From: Sodalinema lacuna_A
GTDB lineage: Bacteria > Cyanobacteriota > Cyanobacteriia > Cyanobacteriales > Geitlerinemataceae
Assembly: GCA_900149785.2 (NCBI GenBank)
Contig: FSSI02000019.1
Coordinates: 1-64,000, forward strand
Length of the DNA: 64,000 bases
Reading direction: 5' to 3'
Positions 8,369 through 16,575 of this stretch are shown here, one piece after another (the stretch's first letter is position 1; every line of letters begins with the position of its first letter). The notes under the pieces were generated by a model. That model searched no databases. It was not told the DNA's origin and was given only the letters and a program-made list of their open reading frames with translations. The translations under genes and the position numbers were made by a program.

Positions 8369-9456
8369 CCCTCTTGATAGGTGGGAAAATCGGTGTAGCC
8401 TTTAGCGTCAAAGGAATACCAGACTGACATATCATCACTCGGGGCGAGGGGCCAACCGTTGGCGAAGCGTTCGACTAAATCGGGGTTACTGATAAAGGGT
8501 CGTCCGAAGGAAATACAGTCGGCCGCTCCGTCGGCGATCGCCGTTTCAGCGGTTTCCTGATTGTAGCCACAATTGCCCATTAAGGGTCCGTCAAATACGG
8601 CACGAAACTCTGACAAGGTCATGGGATCACCAAGGTCATGGAAGCCAAATTCTAAGCCATCCACAACTTGCAAATAGGCAAGATTTTTGGAGTTAAGCTG
8701 TTGAGCGACATAGAGAAACGTCTCTCGGTAATCGGCAGACCCCATATCATTGAAATTGCCGTTGGGAGAGATTTTGATACCGACGCGATCGCTCGGATAA
8801 ACACTCGTGACGGCTTCTAAAATTTGTTCGAGAAAACGATAGCGATTCTCTAAACTCCCGCCATAGCGATCCTGCCGTTGATTGGTTTTTGACTGTAAAA
8901 ATTGGTCAATAAGATAGCCATTGGCACAGTGAACTTCCACGCCATCAAATCCCGCCTCTTGAGCATAGACAGCCGCTTGACGATAATCATCAACAATTGC
9001 CGGAATTTCTGCGGTGTCTAGGGCGCGAGGGGTTTCGTAGTCTTTTTTGCCCTTGGGCGTATGAATGCTATCCCCGGAAATTGGGATGGCTGAGGGGGCG
9101 ACGGGTAAGCCAATTTCGGGGTGAAAATCGCTATGGGAGGCACGTCCACAATGCCACAGTTGTAGGAAAATAGGCGTTCCTTGGTCATGAACGGCATTGA
9201 TAACCTGTTTCCAGCCCTCGGCTTGTTCTGAGTTATAAATGCCTGGGGATTGTTGCCAACCAATTCCTTGAACCGAGACAACAGTGGCTTCGCTGAGAAT
9301 TAACCCGGCGGATGCTCGTTGACGATAGTATTGTGCCATTAAGGCGTTGGGAATCCGCTCAACTCCGGCACGCGATCGCGTCAACGATGCCATGACAACT
9401 CGGTTTTTTAAGGGTAATCCGTTGAGGTTGAATTCAGAGAGAAGTTTGTTTGACAT
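8365..9456 (-). CDS. Old yellow enzyme family flavoprotein (NADH:flavin oxidoreductase, NemA-like)
   Basis: 363 aa from ATG 9456 (MSNKLLSEFNLNG). The frame is open further up to 9504, but that stretch translates a GGGAACA heptamer array and is not expected to be coding. Family features: NRVVMASLTRSR near the N-terminus, GLILSEATVV, QLWHCGRASH, FDGVEVHCANGYLIDQFL (with the His-x-x-Asn substrate pair), RYGGSLENR, and ADCISFGRPFISNPDLV at the C-terminus. FMN-dependent reduction of electrophilic alkenes or nitro compounds using NAD(P)H; probable stress or detoxification role. Exact substrate unknown. Convergent with comEC. Confidence 0.9.
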   Translation of the reverse strand: MSNKLLSEFNLNGLPLKNRVVMASLTRSRAGVERIPNALMAQYYRQRASAGLILSEATVVSVQGIGWQQSPGIYNSEQAEGWKQVINAVHDQGTPIFLQLWHCGRASHSDFHPEIGLPVAPSAIPISGDSIHTPKGKKDYETPRALDTAEIPAIVDDYRQAAVYAQEAGFDGVEVHCANGYLIDQFLQSKTNQRQDRYGGSLENRYRFLEQILEAVTSVYPSDRVGIKISPNGNFNDMGSADYRETFLYVAQQLNSKNLAYLQVVDGLEFGFHDLGDPMTLSEFRAVFDGPLMGNCGYNQETAETAIADGAADCISFGRPFISNPDLVERFANGWPLAPSDDMSVWYSFDAKGYTDFPTYQEG

Positions 9457-9457
9457 A

Positions 9458-9501
9458 GGGAAAAAGGGAATAGGGAACAGGGAACAGGGAACAGGGAACA
9501 A
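9458..9501. repeat. Heptameric short tandem repeat (GGGAACA/GGGAATA type)
   Basis: Four to five GGGAACA or GGGAATA units sit immediately upstream of the flavoprotein start codon. The same family fills 37741-38104. Cyanobacterial genomes commonly carry such heptamer arrays (STRR). Confidence 0.85.
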
Positions 9502-9544
9502 CAACTTGGGGGTGTACCTTGGTCGTTGCTCGTTCTTTTCCGGC

Positions 9545-10333
9545 TTAACCTGACTTTGTAGATGATTGTTGATTAACGATTAGCTGCTCAAACTGACTGA
9601 GGGAAATAACTGTAATACGTGGATCTTGCTCAGCTTGATGTCGCATCAACTCTGTATTATAGCCCCAATCCGCTAAGTAAAGTCGCACGGCACTTAAATC
9701 CTCTTGTTCAGCCACAGAGTCGAGAGTATTGAGCCGATCTTCGATGAAAATAATCTCTGAATATGGGGTTTCAGTTAGCAGGCGACGCAAGATTTCTTGT
9801 TTTTCAAGTTTGACCTCTTTACCAAATAACTGATTACGCTGTAACTCGATGCCTTGCTCTGCCAGAAGTGCGCGCACAAATCGTCCTTCTTTAGTGGTAA
9901 TAATAACCCAAGGACTGTCCGCCTGTTCTAAGTCATTTAACTGCTTAATGACCCCTGGATAAAAACGATGTAAACTCAGCCAGTTATCGATATTTTCGCG
10001 AATCCAGTGATCTCGAACTCCATCGACGGCATTGGCTAATTGAGTGCGATCGAGGTTTTCGGATTCCACCACTGTCTGACAGACCTGTCGCCAATCATTT
10101 AAGATCTCAGCTTCAGAGTAGCCCAACAGGCGCGATCGCAGCACGACCGGCATTTCCCAACCCGTTTCAACAACAGGACGTAACCGGTAAAAACTCTCGG
10201 CCAGATCCTCGGGGGGCGCCGTCTGACTCGGAGACCAAACCTGACAGTAGGCCCGCCAAGCGGTTTGGAAATATTCAATCAGTCCATTACATAAAACACC
10301 GTCAAAATCGAGAGCAAAAAGAGTTGATTTCAT
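9545..10333 (-). CDS. HAD-superfamily hydrolase
   Basis: 262 aa. Motif I is ALDFDGVLCNG at residues 8-18 (nucleophile Asp and second Asp), motif II is near VIITTKEGRF, the conserved Lys is probably in KEVKLEKQEI, and motif III/IV is IIFIEDRLNTL near residue 208. A helical cap lies between motifs I and II. HAD enzymes are mostly phosphatases; the substrate cannot be told. It reads toward the old yellow enzyme gene on the same strand with 88 bp between them. Confidence 0.8.
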   Translation of the reverse strand: MKSTLFALDFDGVLCNGLIEYFQTAWRAYCQVWSPSQTAPPEDLAESFYRLRPVVETGWEMPVVLRSRLLGYSEAEILNDWRQVCQTVVESENLDRTQLANAVDGVRDHWIRENIDNWLSLHRFYPGVIKQLNDLEQADSPWVIITTKEGRFVRALLAEQGIELQRNQLFGKEVKLEKQEILRRLLTETPYSEIIFIEDRLNTLDSVAEQEDLSAVRLYLADWGYNTELMRHQAEQDPRITVISLSQFEQLIVNQQSSTKSG

Positions 10334-10593
10334 CGCAGAGTCGAGTAGATTAAGCCAATGGGCAGGATTTTAGCACCCTCGCTCCCCTTACCGTAAATTG
10401 CCATAAAAACGAGAACGAGTCCTCCCGTCCAGGATTCCGGGAGAGGTCACGAGATTCTACGAGGCCGAGATTGAGATCTCGGGAGACTCAATCGGTTTCT
10501 TAACCCGAACCAAAAAAAGAAGACAGTTGCGGGTTAATCAGAGACAATAGAAAATAGACCCGGACTCGCCAACCCGTCCCAGCGCGCATCATC

Positions 10594-12714
10594 ATGATCT
10601 TCTGCCTCAATCCCAACTGCTCGCAGCCCCGAAATACAGACGATGCCAGTCACTGTGTGACCTGTGGTTCCCGCCTCAAACTGCGAGGACGGTATCGCCC
10701 TACCAAACCATTAGCAAGGGGAGGATTTGGCAGAACCTACATTGCCGTCGATGAAGACCGTCTCAATACCTTCTGTGTCATTAAACAACTACTGCCCCAA
10801 GACGACGGCAGCGAGGTCACAGAAGGCAGCTATGACAAGACCATCTCCTTGTTCTATCAAGAAGCGACCCAACTGTCAAAGCTCGGGGAACATCCTCATA
10901 TTCCGACCTTGTTTGCCTTTTTTGAAGAAGAGGGACGGCTGTATCTGGTGCAAGAATACGTTGATGGACAAACCCTGTGGCATGAAATGGAGCGGACGGG
11001 AGCGTTTGAGGAAGCCAAAATTCGTGAGATTTTGGTGCAACTGTTACCCGTGTTACGGTATGTGCATCAAAATAATGTGGTCCATCGTGATATCACGCCG
11101 GTGAATATTTTACGGCGCAATCGTGATGGGAAACTGATGTTGATTGACTTTGGCGTCTCGAAACAGTTAACCAAAACGGCGTTGGCAGAACCGGGGACGA
11201 AGGTTGGCACAATGGGCTATGCACCCCTAGAACAGTTGCGTAGTGGTCAGGCCTATCCGGCGAGTGATATTTATAGTTTGGGGGTCACCTGTCTGCAACT
11301 GTTGACCAACACCCGCCCTGATGCCTTATTTGATCCGATGACAGGGTGGCGTTGGCGGGAGTATCTCGAAGCCGATCAAATTTCAGTGAGTCCACGGCTG
11401 GGGGCGATTCTCGACAAGATGACTCAGGAACGACTCCGCGATCGCTATCAGTCCGTTGATGAGATTATTCGAGACTTTAAAACTCCCACCAGTAAACCTC
11501 AAACCGGCCGCCGTCGCCAAGCACAGCGCAAAACGGCCGTGGCTCAAGGTCAACCCTATACTCCCCTATCCCGGCCCAACTCCCCTCCCCCAAATGCGTC
11601 ACTACCGCCGACCCATCTCGATACTCCCCCCTCTCAGCAACCTCGGCGTTCGATGCCCCCTCCGCCTCCGAAACCGTCCTCGTTGACACCGGTTCCTTCG
11701 GGGCAGACGTTTCCCACCTCAAACAGTCGCTTTAAGGAGATTACGCCCATTTCTCACCGGCCGCCGTTACCGAAAACTCGCGGCTGGCATTGTGCTTACA
11801 CGTTGCCGGCGTTGACGTCGTTGGTCAGTTGTGTGGCGATTCATGAACTCAGCCACAAGCCACAATCCCTGTCGCCAAATCTGCGGACATCAGCCCTACC
11901 CTGGATTGTGGGGGGAGGGTTAGATAATACGGTCTTTGTCTGGAATTTGCAGACGGGCCAGCTTCAGTATGCTCTCGATCGCCATCGTCGTCCGGTGAAT
12001 GCCGTGGCTATTAGCCCCGATGGCCGAGTGTTAGCGAGTGGGGGCGATGATGCGACAGTTAAGTTATGGAATTTGCAGTCAGGAGAACTCATTGAGAGTC
12101 TCGGGGGGCATTTGCGGGGGGTGACGTCGTTGGCGTTTTCGGCTGATGGGGCTTGTCTGGTGAGTGGAAGTAAGGATCGCACCCTTCAAATTTGGACACC
12201 GGGCCAGAGTGAGACGACGGGGGTATTGAAAACGCCGTCGGGTAGTATTAAGGCCATTGCCCTCTCGTCTGATAGCCGCTGGCTGGTGAGTGGTGGACTC
12301 GATAATAAGATTTATGTCTGGAGTTTGAGCGATCGCCGCTTAGTTCATACGCTGACCGGCCATTTAGGGTCGGTGTTATCGGTGGCCATCTCACCGGATA
12401 GTCAGTTTTTGGCCAGTGGCAGTAAGGATCGCACGATTAAGGTCTGGAATCTCGTCTCAGGGACGGAAGTCTGTACTCTGGCGAATCATCTTTGGGATGT
12501 CAATGATGTGGCCTTTGGTCTTCATGAGGATATGTTAGTCTCAGCGAGCAGTGATAAGACCATTAAAATTTGGAGTATTCAGGGCCGCCGCGTTTGTGAT
12601 ACCCTCTCGGGGCATATGGGGGCGGTGCATGGGATTGCGGTGGCTCGACGCAGCGGGGCGATCGTTTCGGGGAGTTGGGATAAAACCATCAAAATTTGGT
12701 GTTGGCACCAATAG
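10594..12714 (+). CDS. Serine/threonine protein kinase with zinc-ribbon N-terminus and WD40 repeats
   Basis: 706 aa. Residues 4-24 have four cysteines (CLNPNC...CVTCG), a small zinc ribbon common in cyanobacterial kinases. The kinase domain (~34-300) has LARGGFGRTY (Gly loop), Lys64 in VIKQL, the catalytic loop HRDITPVN at ~164-171 and DFG at ~185. The usual HRDxKP lysine is replaced by Thr. A Pro-rich linker (~305-400) precedes about seven WD40 blades (WNLQTGQL, LASGGDDATVKLWNL, SGSKDRTLQIWT, SGGLDNKIYVWSL, SGSKDRTIKVWNL, SASSDKTIKIWSI, SGSWDKTIKIW), a probable protein-binding propeller. Targets unknown. ATG 10594; upstream is ~260 bp of non-coding sequence with an inverted repeat TAACCCG/CGGGTTA. 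Confidence 0.9.
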   Translation: MIFCLNPNCSQPRNTDDASHCVTCGSRLKLRGRYRPTKPLARGGFGRTYIAVDEDRLNTFCVIKQLLPQDDGSEVTEGSYDKTISLFYQEATQLSKLGEHPHIPTLFAFFEEEGRLYLVQEYVDGQTLWHEMERTGAFEEAKIREILVQLLPVLRYVHQNNVVHRDITPVNILRRNRDGKLMLIDFGVSKQLTKTALAEPGTKVGTMGYAPLEQLRSGQAYPASDIYSLGVTCLQLLTNTRPDALFDPMTGWRWREYLEADQISVSPRLGAILDKMTQERLRDRYQSVDEIIRDFKTPTSKPQTGRRRQAQRKTAVAQGQPYTPLSRPNSPPPNASLPPTHLDTPPSQQPRRSMPPPPPKPSSLTPVPSGQTFPTSNSRFKEITPISHRPPLPKTRGWHCAYTLPALTSLVSCVAIHELSHKPQSLSPNLRTSALPWIVGGGLDNTVFVWNLQTGQLQYALDRHRRPVNAVAISPDGRVLASGGDDATVKLWNLQSGELIESLGGHLRGVTSLAFSADGACLVSGSKDRTLQIWTPGQSETTGVLKTPSGSIKAIALSSDSRWLVSGGLDNKIYVWSLSDRRLVHTLTGHLGSVLSVAISPDSQFLASGSKDRTIKVWNLVSGTEVCTLANHLWDVNDVAFGLHEDMLVSASSDKTIKIWSIQGRRVCDTLSGHMGAVHGIAVARRSGAIVSGSWDKTIKIWCWHQ

Positions 12715-12789
12715 GGAGCAACTCCCGCCAAATTCCGGAATTTGCTCCTATTCTGGAGAGAGTAGTACAGACTCTCAGAGAAACTTGCC

Positions 12790-13788
12790 GTGTCTTCAAG
12801 TCAACCGACCATTCTCGTCACAGGCGGAGCTGGATATATTGGCTCCCATGCGGTTCTGGCCCTCAAAGCGGCTGGCTATTCGGTGGTCATCCTCGATAAT
12901 TTGGTCTATGGCCATCGGGATTTAGTCGAAGAGGTGTTAGGGGTGGAGTTTATTCTCGGGGATACCTGCGATCGCCCTCTCCTCGATGATCTCTTTGCTC
13001 GTCATGACATCGCCGCTGTGATGCACTTTGCCGCTTATATCTTTGTGGGAGAGTCCGTCACCGACCCAGCCAAGTATTATCACAACAATGTGGTGGGGAC
13101 TTTAACACTCCTAGAAGCGATGCAGGCGGCGGGGGTCCAACATTTCGTCTTCTCGTCTACCTGTGCCACCTACGGGATTCCTCAGTTTATGCCTCTGACG
13201 GAAGACCATCCCCAGGTTCCGATCAATCCCTATGGCTTCACGAAGTTGATGGTGGAACAAATTTTGGCGGATTTTGATACGGCCTATGGTCTGAAATCGG
13301 TCTGTTTCCGCTATTTCAATGCGGCGGGTGCTGATCCTCAGGGGCGATTGGGAGAAGATCATCATCCGGAAACCCACCTGATCCCCTTAGTGCTTCAGGC
13401 GGCGTTAGGGCAACGTCCGTCGATCGCGATTTTTGGGACAGACTACGATACCCCCGACGGAACCTGTGTGCGCGACTATATCCATGTCTGCGATCTAGCA
13501 CAAGCCCATGTTTTGGGATTGGAGTATTTACTCGCCGGCGGTGACTCCGAGGCCTTTAATTTGGGCAATGGGAACGGCTTTTCGGTGAAAGATGTGATTG
13601 ATGTGGCTAATGCGATTACAGGGCGCAAGATTCCCGTTACGATTGCCGATCGCCGGGCTGGAGACTCCCCCATTTTAGTCGGAAGTAGTCAGAAGGCTCG
13701 TGACGGTTTGGGCTGGATTCCTGAGTATCCAGAGTTAGGCGATATTGTCAGTCATGCCTGGCAATGGCATCAAAAACGTCATGGTTAG
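12790..13788 (+). CDS. galE: UDP-glucose 4-epimerase
   Basis: 332 aa, GTG start at 12790. Extended short-chain dehydrogenase: ILVTGGAGYIGSH (NAD-binding GxxGxxG), LDNLVYGHRDLVEE, FAAYIFVGESV, the Ser-Thr and Tyr-x3-Lys catalytic residues in FSSTCATYG and PINPYGFTKLMVEQ, and FRYFNAAGADPQGRLGE. Interconverts UDP-glucose and UDP-galactose, supplying galactose for exopolysaccharide and galactolipid-type glycans. 75 bp after the kinase gene on the same strand. Fits with the envelope-glycan genes that follow at 14.5-18 kb. Confidence 0.92.
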   Translation: MSSSQPTILVTGGAGYIGSHAVLALKAAGYSVVILDNLVYGHRDLVEEVLGVEFILGDTCDRPLLDDLFARHDIAAVMHFAAYIFVGESVTDPAKYYHNNVVGTLTLLEAMQAAGVQHFVFSSTCATYGIPQFMPLTEDHPQVPINPYGFTKLMVEQILADFDTAYGLKSVCFRYFNAAGADPQGRLGEDHHPETHLIPLVLQAALGQRPSIAIFGTDYDTPDGTCVRDYIHVCDLAQAHVLGLEYLLAGGDSEAFNLGNGNGFSVKDVIDVANAITGRKIPVTIADRRAGDSPILVGSSQKARDGLGWIPEYPELGDIVSHAWQWHQKRHG

Positions 13789-13790
13789 GT

Positions 13791-13832
13791 GTTCTGTGTT
13801 AGCGGTTCTGTGTTAGCGGTTCTGTGTTAGAG
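13791..13832. repeat. Three 14-bp tandem repeats at a gene end
   Basis: Three consecutive copies of GTTCTGTGTTAGCG (the third ends AG instead of CG) lie between galE and the convergent gene; the third copy contains that gene's stop codon. Confidence 0.85.
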
Positions 13833-14213
13833 GTTCTCTGAGTCATCCCCTTCGAGGGGAATTTGGGGAACTGAAAAGACACGGCCACAGAGAACACCGG
13901 GGTTCGACCTCGGTTGGGGATTGGTCGGTTGGCAACATAAGGCCAGTTTGCGAATACCGGGCATGATGTCAGCCGCTTTGTTGAGGAGGCCATCAATATC
14001 ACGGCTGAGACATTCTATGTCATCATGGGTTGCGGCGACGATAAAGAAGGTTGGCTCTCCTAGGGGACTCGGGGCAAAGCCGAATTGACAGTCAGCTAGG
14101 TATTGGCCCGTTATGCCGTCAAACGCGTCGCAGAAGTAGCGTAGCAGCGTCCCATGTAGGGTTTGGGTTAGGGCGTGATCGTGAAAACTATGGGAACTGG
14201 GTTCAGAACGCAT
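13827..14213 (-). CDS. Conserved cyanobacterial hypothetical protein
   Basis: 128 aa. Core: CQFGFAPSPLGEPTFFIVAA, then THDDIECLSRDIDGLLNKAADIMPGI and LALCCQP. I recognise this core as a recurrent cyanobacterial protein with no known function. No signal peptide or membrane span. The stop lies inside a 14-bp tandem repeat that touches the galE end, so the C-terminal residues (DDSENL) may be repeat-derived. ATG at 14213; the upstream region is shared with the divergent sulfotransferase gene. Confidence 0.65.
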   Translation of the reverse strand: MRSEPSSHSFHDHALTQTLHGTLLRYFCDAFDGITGQYLADCQFGFAPSPLGEPTFFIVAATHDDIECLSRDIDGLLNKAADIMPGIRKLALCCQPTNPQPRSNPGVLCGRVFSVPQIPLEGDDSENL

Positions 14214-14550
14214 GGCTGGGGTCCTCGGTGGGGTGAATTCGGATCATCCTGGATGATAGGTTGATGCCGTTAGGTGTTCGATGGAGACCTTATGGGTCAG
14301 ACATCTGGTGTATACATCTAGTGTGCCTAATAATAAGGATGGTTTCTATGATTAGGATCTATGACCCCACGCGATCGTTAACAGTTCCCGCAGCGATCGC
14401 TATCATGTTGGGGGGCGATCGCGATCAACATCCAGGGTGCGGCGACGTCTGAGCCAGATCGGGGTTGATAGGCTCGAACGGCATTGGACTGGCGATCGCC
14501 GATCAATCCTCGTCAACTCAGGGAAGGGATCGTTTAAGGAGTTACGCGAA
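14214..14550. other. Divergent intergenic region
   Basis: 337 bp between divergent genes. It holds at least two HIP1-type GCGATCGC sites, a direct repeat (CATCTGGTGT / CATCTAGTGT about 14 bp apart near 14301-14324) and a short hairpin TGTTG...CAACA near 14407-14431. Promoters for both genes are expected here, but I cannot place them with confidence. No gene seen. Confidence 0.5.
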
Positions 14551-15504
14551 ATGATGCAAAAATCAGTTGTTTTTATTATTGGGATTGGTCGTTCTGGCTC
14601 GACGTTAATGGATTTAATGTTAGGGAGTCACCCACGCGCGTTCTCTTTGGGAGAAATTAGTAAGTTACCGGATTTTGTTAGACGTGGCAAGCGGCTCTGT
14701 ATGTTGGAGGATAGCCACTTTTGGGAGGAAGAGTTTACGGAGAAGGAACGACAGGATTTAGCCCGAGGCATGAGTGGACATCGGCTACATCGCCAGATTC
14801 CCCTAAAGCTGGAACGGTGGGTGCGGGGTTGGCTGGGCAATGATGCAATTCTTAATCCCTATAGTCGCCTGTTTGAGAAGATTGATGCTGATGTTTTGGT
14901 TGACTCAAGTAAGTATTTTTCTTGGCTCAATCAACGCTTAGCGGCACGGGAGTTTCAGCAACAGTGGTTACGGCCGTTCTTGATTCATATGGTTCGAGAC
15001 GGACGAGCGGTGGTCAATTCCTATTTACGGATTTATCCAGACAAGGGCATTGAGTGGTTAACACAACATTGGTTAAATGAGTTGGAAAAGAAAAAACAGC
15101 TTTACGATCGCCATCCAAGCGATCGCAAAATGACGGTTCACTATGAGGCGTTGGCCTCCGATCCCGAGGGGACGCTCAAAGAGGTTTGTAATGTCATTGG
15201 TCTTGAGTTTACGCCGGATATGATTGAGTATTGGACACACCCTCACCATCATGTGGCCGGGAGTCGTGGCACCAATTCGATGATTGCTAAGTATCGAGGC
15301 CAAAAAGCTCGACAACCGCTAGAAACGGCCCATGGTGATTATTATGACAAGATTGATTTTGAGATTAAGTTGGATCTGCGTTGGCGGGGGGAACTCTCGC
15401 CGGAAAATTTAGCGGTATTTGAGCGGATGGCCGGCGATCGCAATCGTCCGTTTGCCTGGCCCCGCGATGGGGAAACGGCTCCCTCTAGTGGATTAGGGGC
15501 GTAG
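14551..15504 (+). CDS. PAPS-dependent sulfotransferase family protein
   Basis: 317 aa from ATG 14551, preceded by AAGGAG at 14536-14541, a good ribosome site; the frame is open upstream to 14437 without one. The 5'-phosphosulfate loop is FIIGIGRSGSTLMDLMLGS (P-loop-like) at residues ~6-24, and the 3'-phosphate-binding segment is MVRDGRAVVNSYL. These are the two hallmarks of the sulfotransferase fold, which transfers sulfate from PAPS to sugars, peptides or lipids. Acceptor unknown; neighbours (galE, GT-A-like, LCP) suggest a polysaccharide. Its last 12 bp overlap the end of the convergent gene. Confidence 0.82.
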   Translation: MMQKSVVFIIGIGRSGSTLMDLMLGSHPRAFSLGEISKLPDFVRRGKRLCMLEDSHFWEEEFTEKERQDLARGMSGHRLHRQIPLKLERWVRGWLGNDAILNPYSRLFEKIDADVLVDSSKYFSWLNQRLAAREFQQQWLRPFLIHMVRDGRAVVNSYLRIYPDKGIEWLTQHWLNELEKKKQLYDRHPSDRKMTVHYEALASDPEGTLKEVCNVIGLEFTPDMIEYWTHPHHHVAGSRGTNSMIAKYRGQKARQPLETAHGDYYDKIDFEIKLDLRWRGELSPENLAVFERMAGDRNRPFAWPRDGETAPSSGLGA

Positions 15505-16416
15505 ACGCTTGGACAACTGTTTGAGGCGATCGAGCCACTGACGGGGCATGGAGGGTGCCCGAGGGGCGATCGCCGGCTGTTCGGGAACCTCTTCCCCGAG
15601 ATAGCGGTAATGTTCCCAGATATCCCAATAGGGACAGCCAGGTGCAATCCGTACTCCGGCCCAATGGAGATATTGCAGGGGTTGTCCGGTTTTTGAGTCG
15701 ATGAGGCGATCGCCCTCCCGATAGAAATGTGGACTTCTGGCCCAACTTCCGGCGGCTTTTTCTGGACGACGAACCAGGTTGAAGCGTCGCTGAATTCGTT
15801 TCAGAACCAGATAGTTGAAAATTGGCTGATCCGTTGTTTTTTTGGAAAAATCAAAGTAATCGGGATGCTTGGCACATTCAGCGAAGGTTTCATACAAGTC
15901 TTCTAGGGAAAATAAGCCCTTCTTGGAAGCCCACCAACCACTATTAAAGACATCTTGTAAATCGGCTTCTGTAAATACCCCATCTTCTAACACTCTAGGG
16001 GTAAATACATTCGAGATACCATTGGTATATTGATAGTCGCAGCACAAAAAGTCGGTGTTGTCAAGATAACTGAGATTATCAAAAATCTTTTCAAAAACAA
16101 CAATATCAACGTCAATATATAAAAATCTTTCAAACGGGCCAAACCAGCAAGCTTGCTTCCGTTGTTTATTGGGCGTATTAAAGAAACCACGACCAAAAAT
16201 TTCATGCAGCTTGAGACATAACTCATCAACAAACTGCAAATCCTCAAAGCGTTCAACTCCAAACGGCTGAGCCGCCTCTAAAACGCGCTCATAGTTAGCA
16301 TCAAACGGAATTAGAATAATGGGGGTATCTTGATCGTAATGGCGCAGACTCTTTAAGAAGGCGATCGTTTGTTCGATTACCTTATCATTGGCGACGATAT
16401 AAATTCCATCGGTCAT
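15493..16416 (-). CDS. Npun_R2821/Npun_R2823-type protein, GT-A glycosyltransferase-like
   Basis: 307 aa. The start MTDGIYIVANDKV and the Asp-x-Asp in LYIDVDIVVF (D102, D104) resemble GT-A glycosyltransferases that bind UDP-sugar with a divalent metal. Further conserved parts are NSGWWASKKGLF, TTDQPIFNYLVLK and LQYLHWAGV. No signal or membrane span. I recognise the family from cyanobacteria but no product has been assigned. It overlaps the sulfotransferase end by 12 bp and faces it, and lies in a run of envelope-glycan genes. Confidence 0.75.
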   Translation of the reverse strand: MTDGIYIVANDKVIEQTIAFLKSLRHYDQDTPIILIPFDANYERVLEAAQPFGVERFEDLQFVDELCLKLHEIFGRGFFNTPNKQRKQACWFGPFERFLYIDVDIVVFEKIFDNLSYLDNTDFLCCDYQYTNGISNVFTPRVLEDGVFTEADLQDVFNSGWWASKKGLFSLEDLYETFAECAKHPDYFDFSKKTTDQPIFNYLVLKRIQRRFNLVRRPEKAAGSWARSPHFYREGDRLIDSKTGQPLQYLHWAGVRIAPGCPYWDIWEHYRYLGEEVPEQPAIAPRAPSMPRQWLDRLKQLSKRLRP

Positions 16417-16575
16417 CGGGATTTCCTCATCGATAGGAGCAGACTGAAAGCAATCGAGAGTTGAGAGTTCGTTAGAGAGTTCGTTAGAGAGTTCCTGAAC
16501 AGTTAGTCGACAGCGAAACCTGAACTTAACAGCGATCCAAAGGCCGTTGGATCGCTACGTCAAGCCAAAGCCGCG

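Noticed and set aside
9457..9504. N-terminal extension of the old yellow enzyme
   Set aside because: Translates GGGAACA heptamers; the family start is at 9456.
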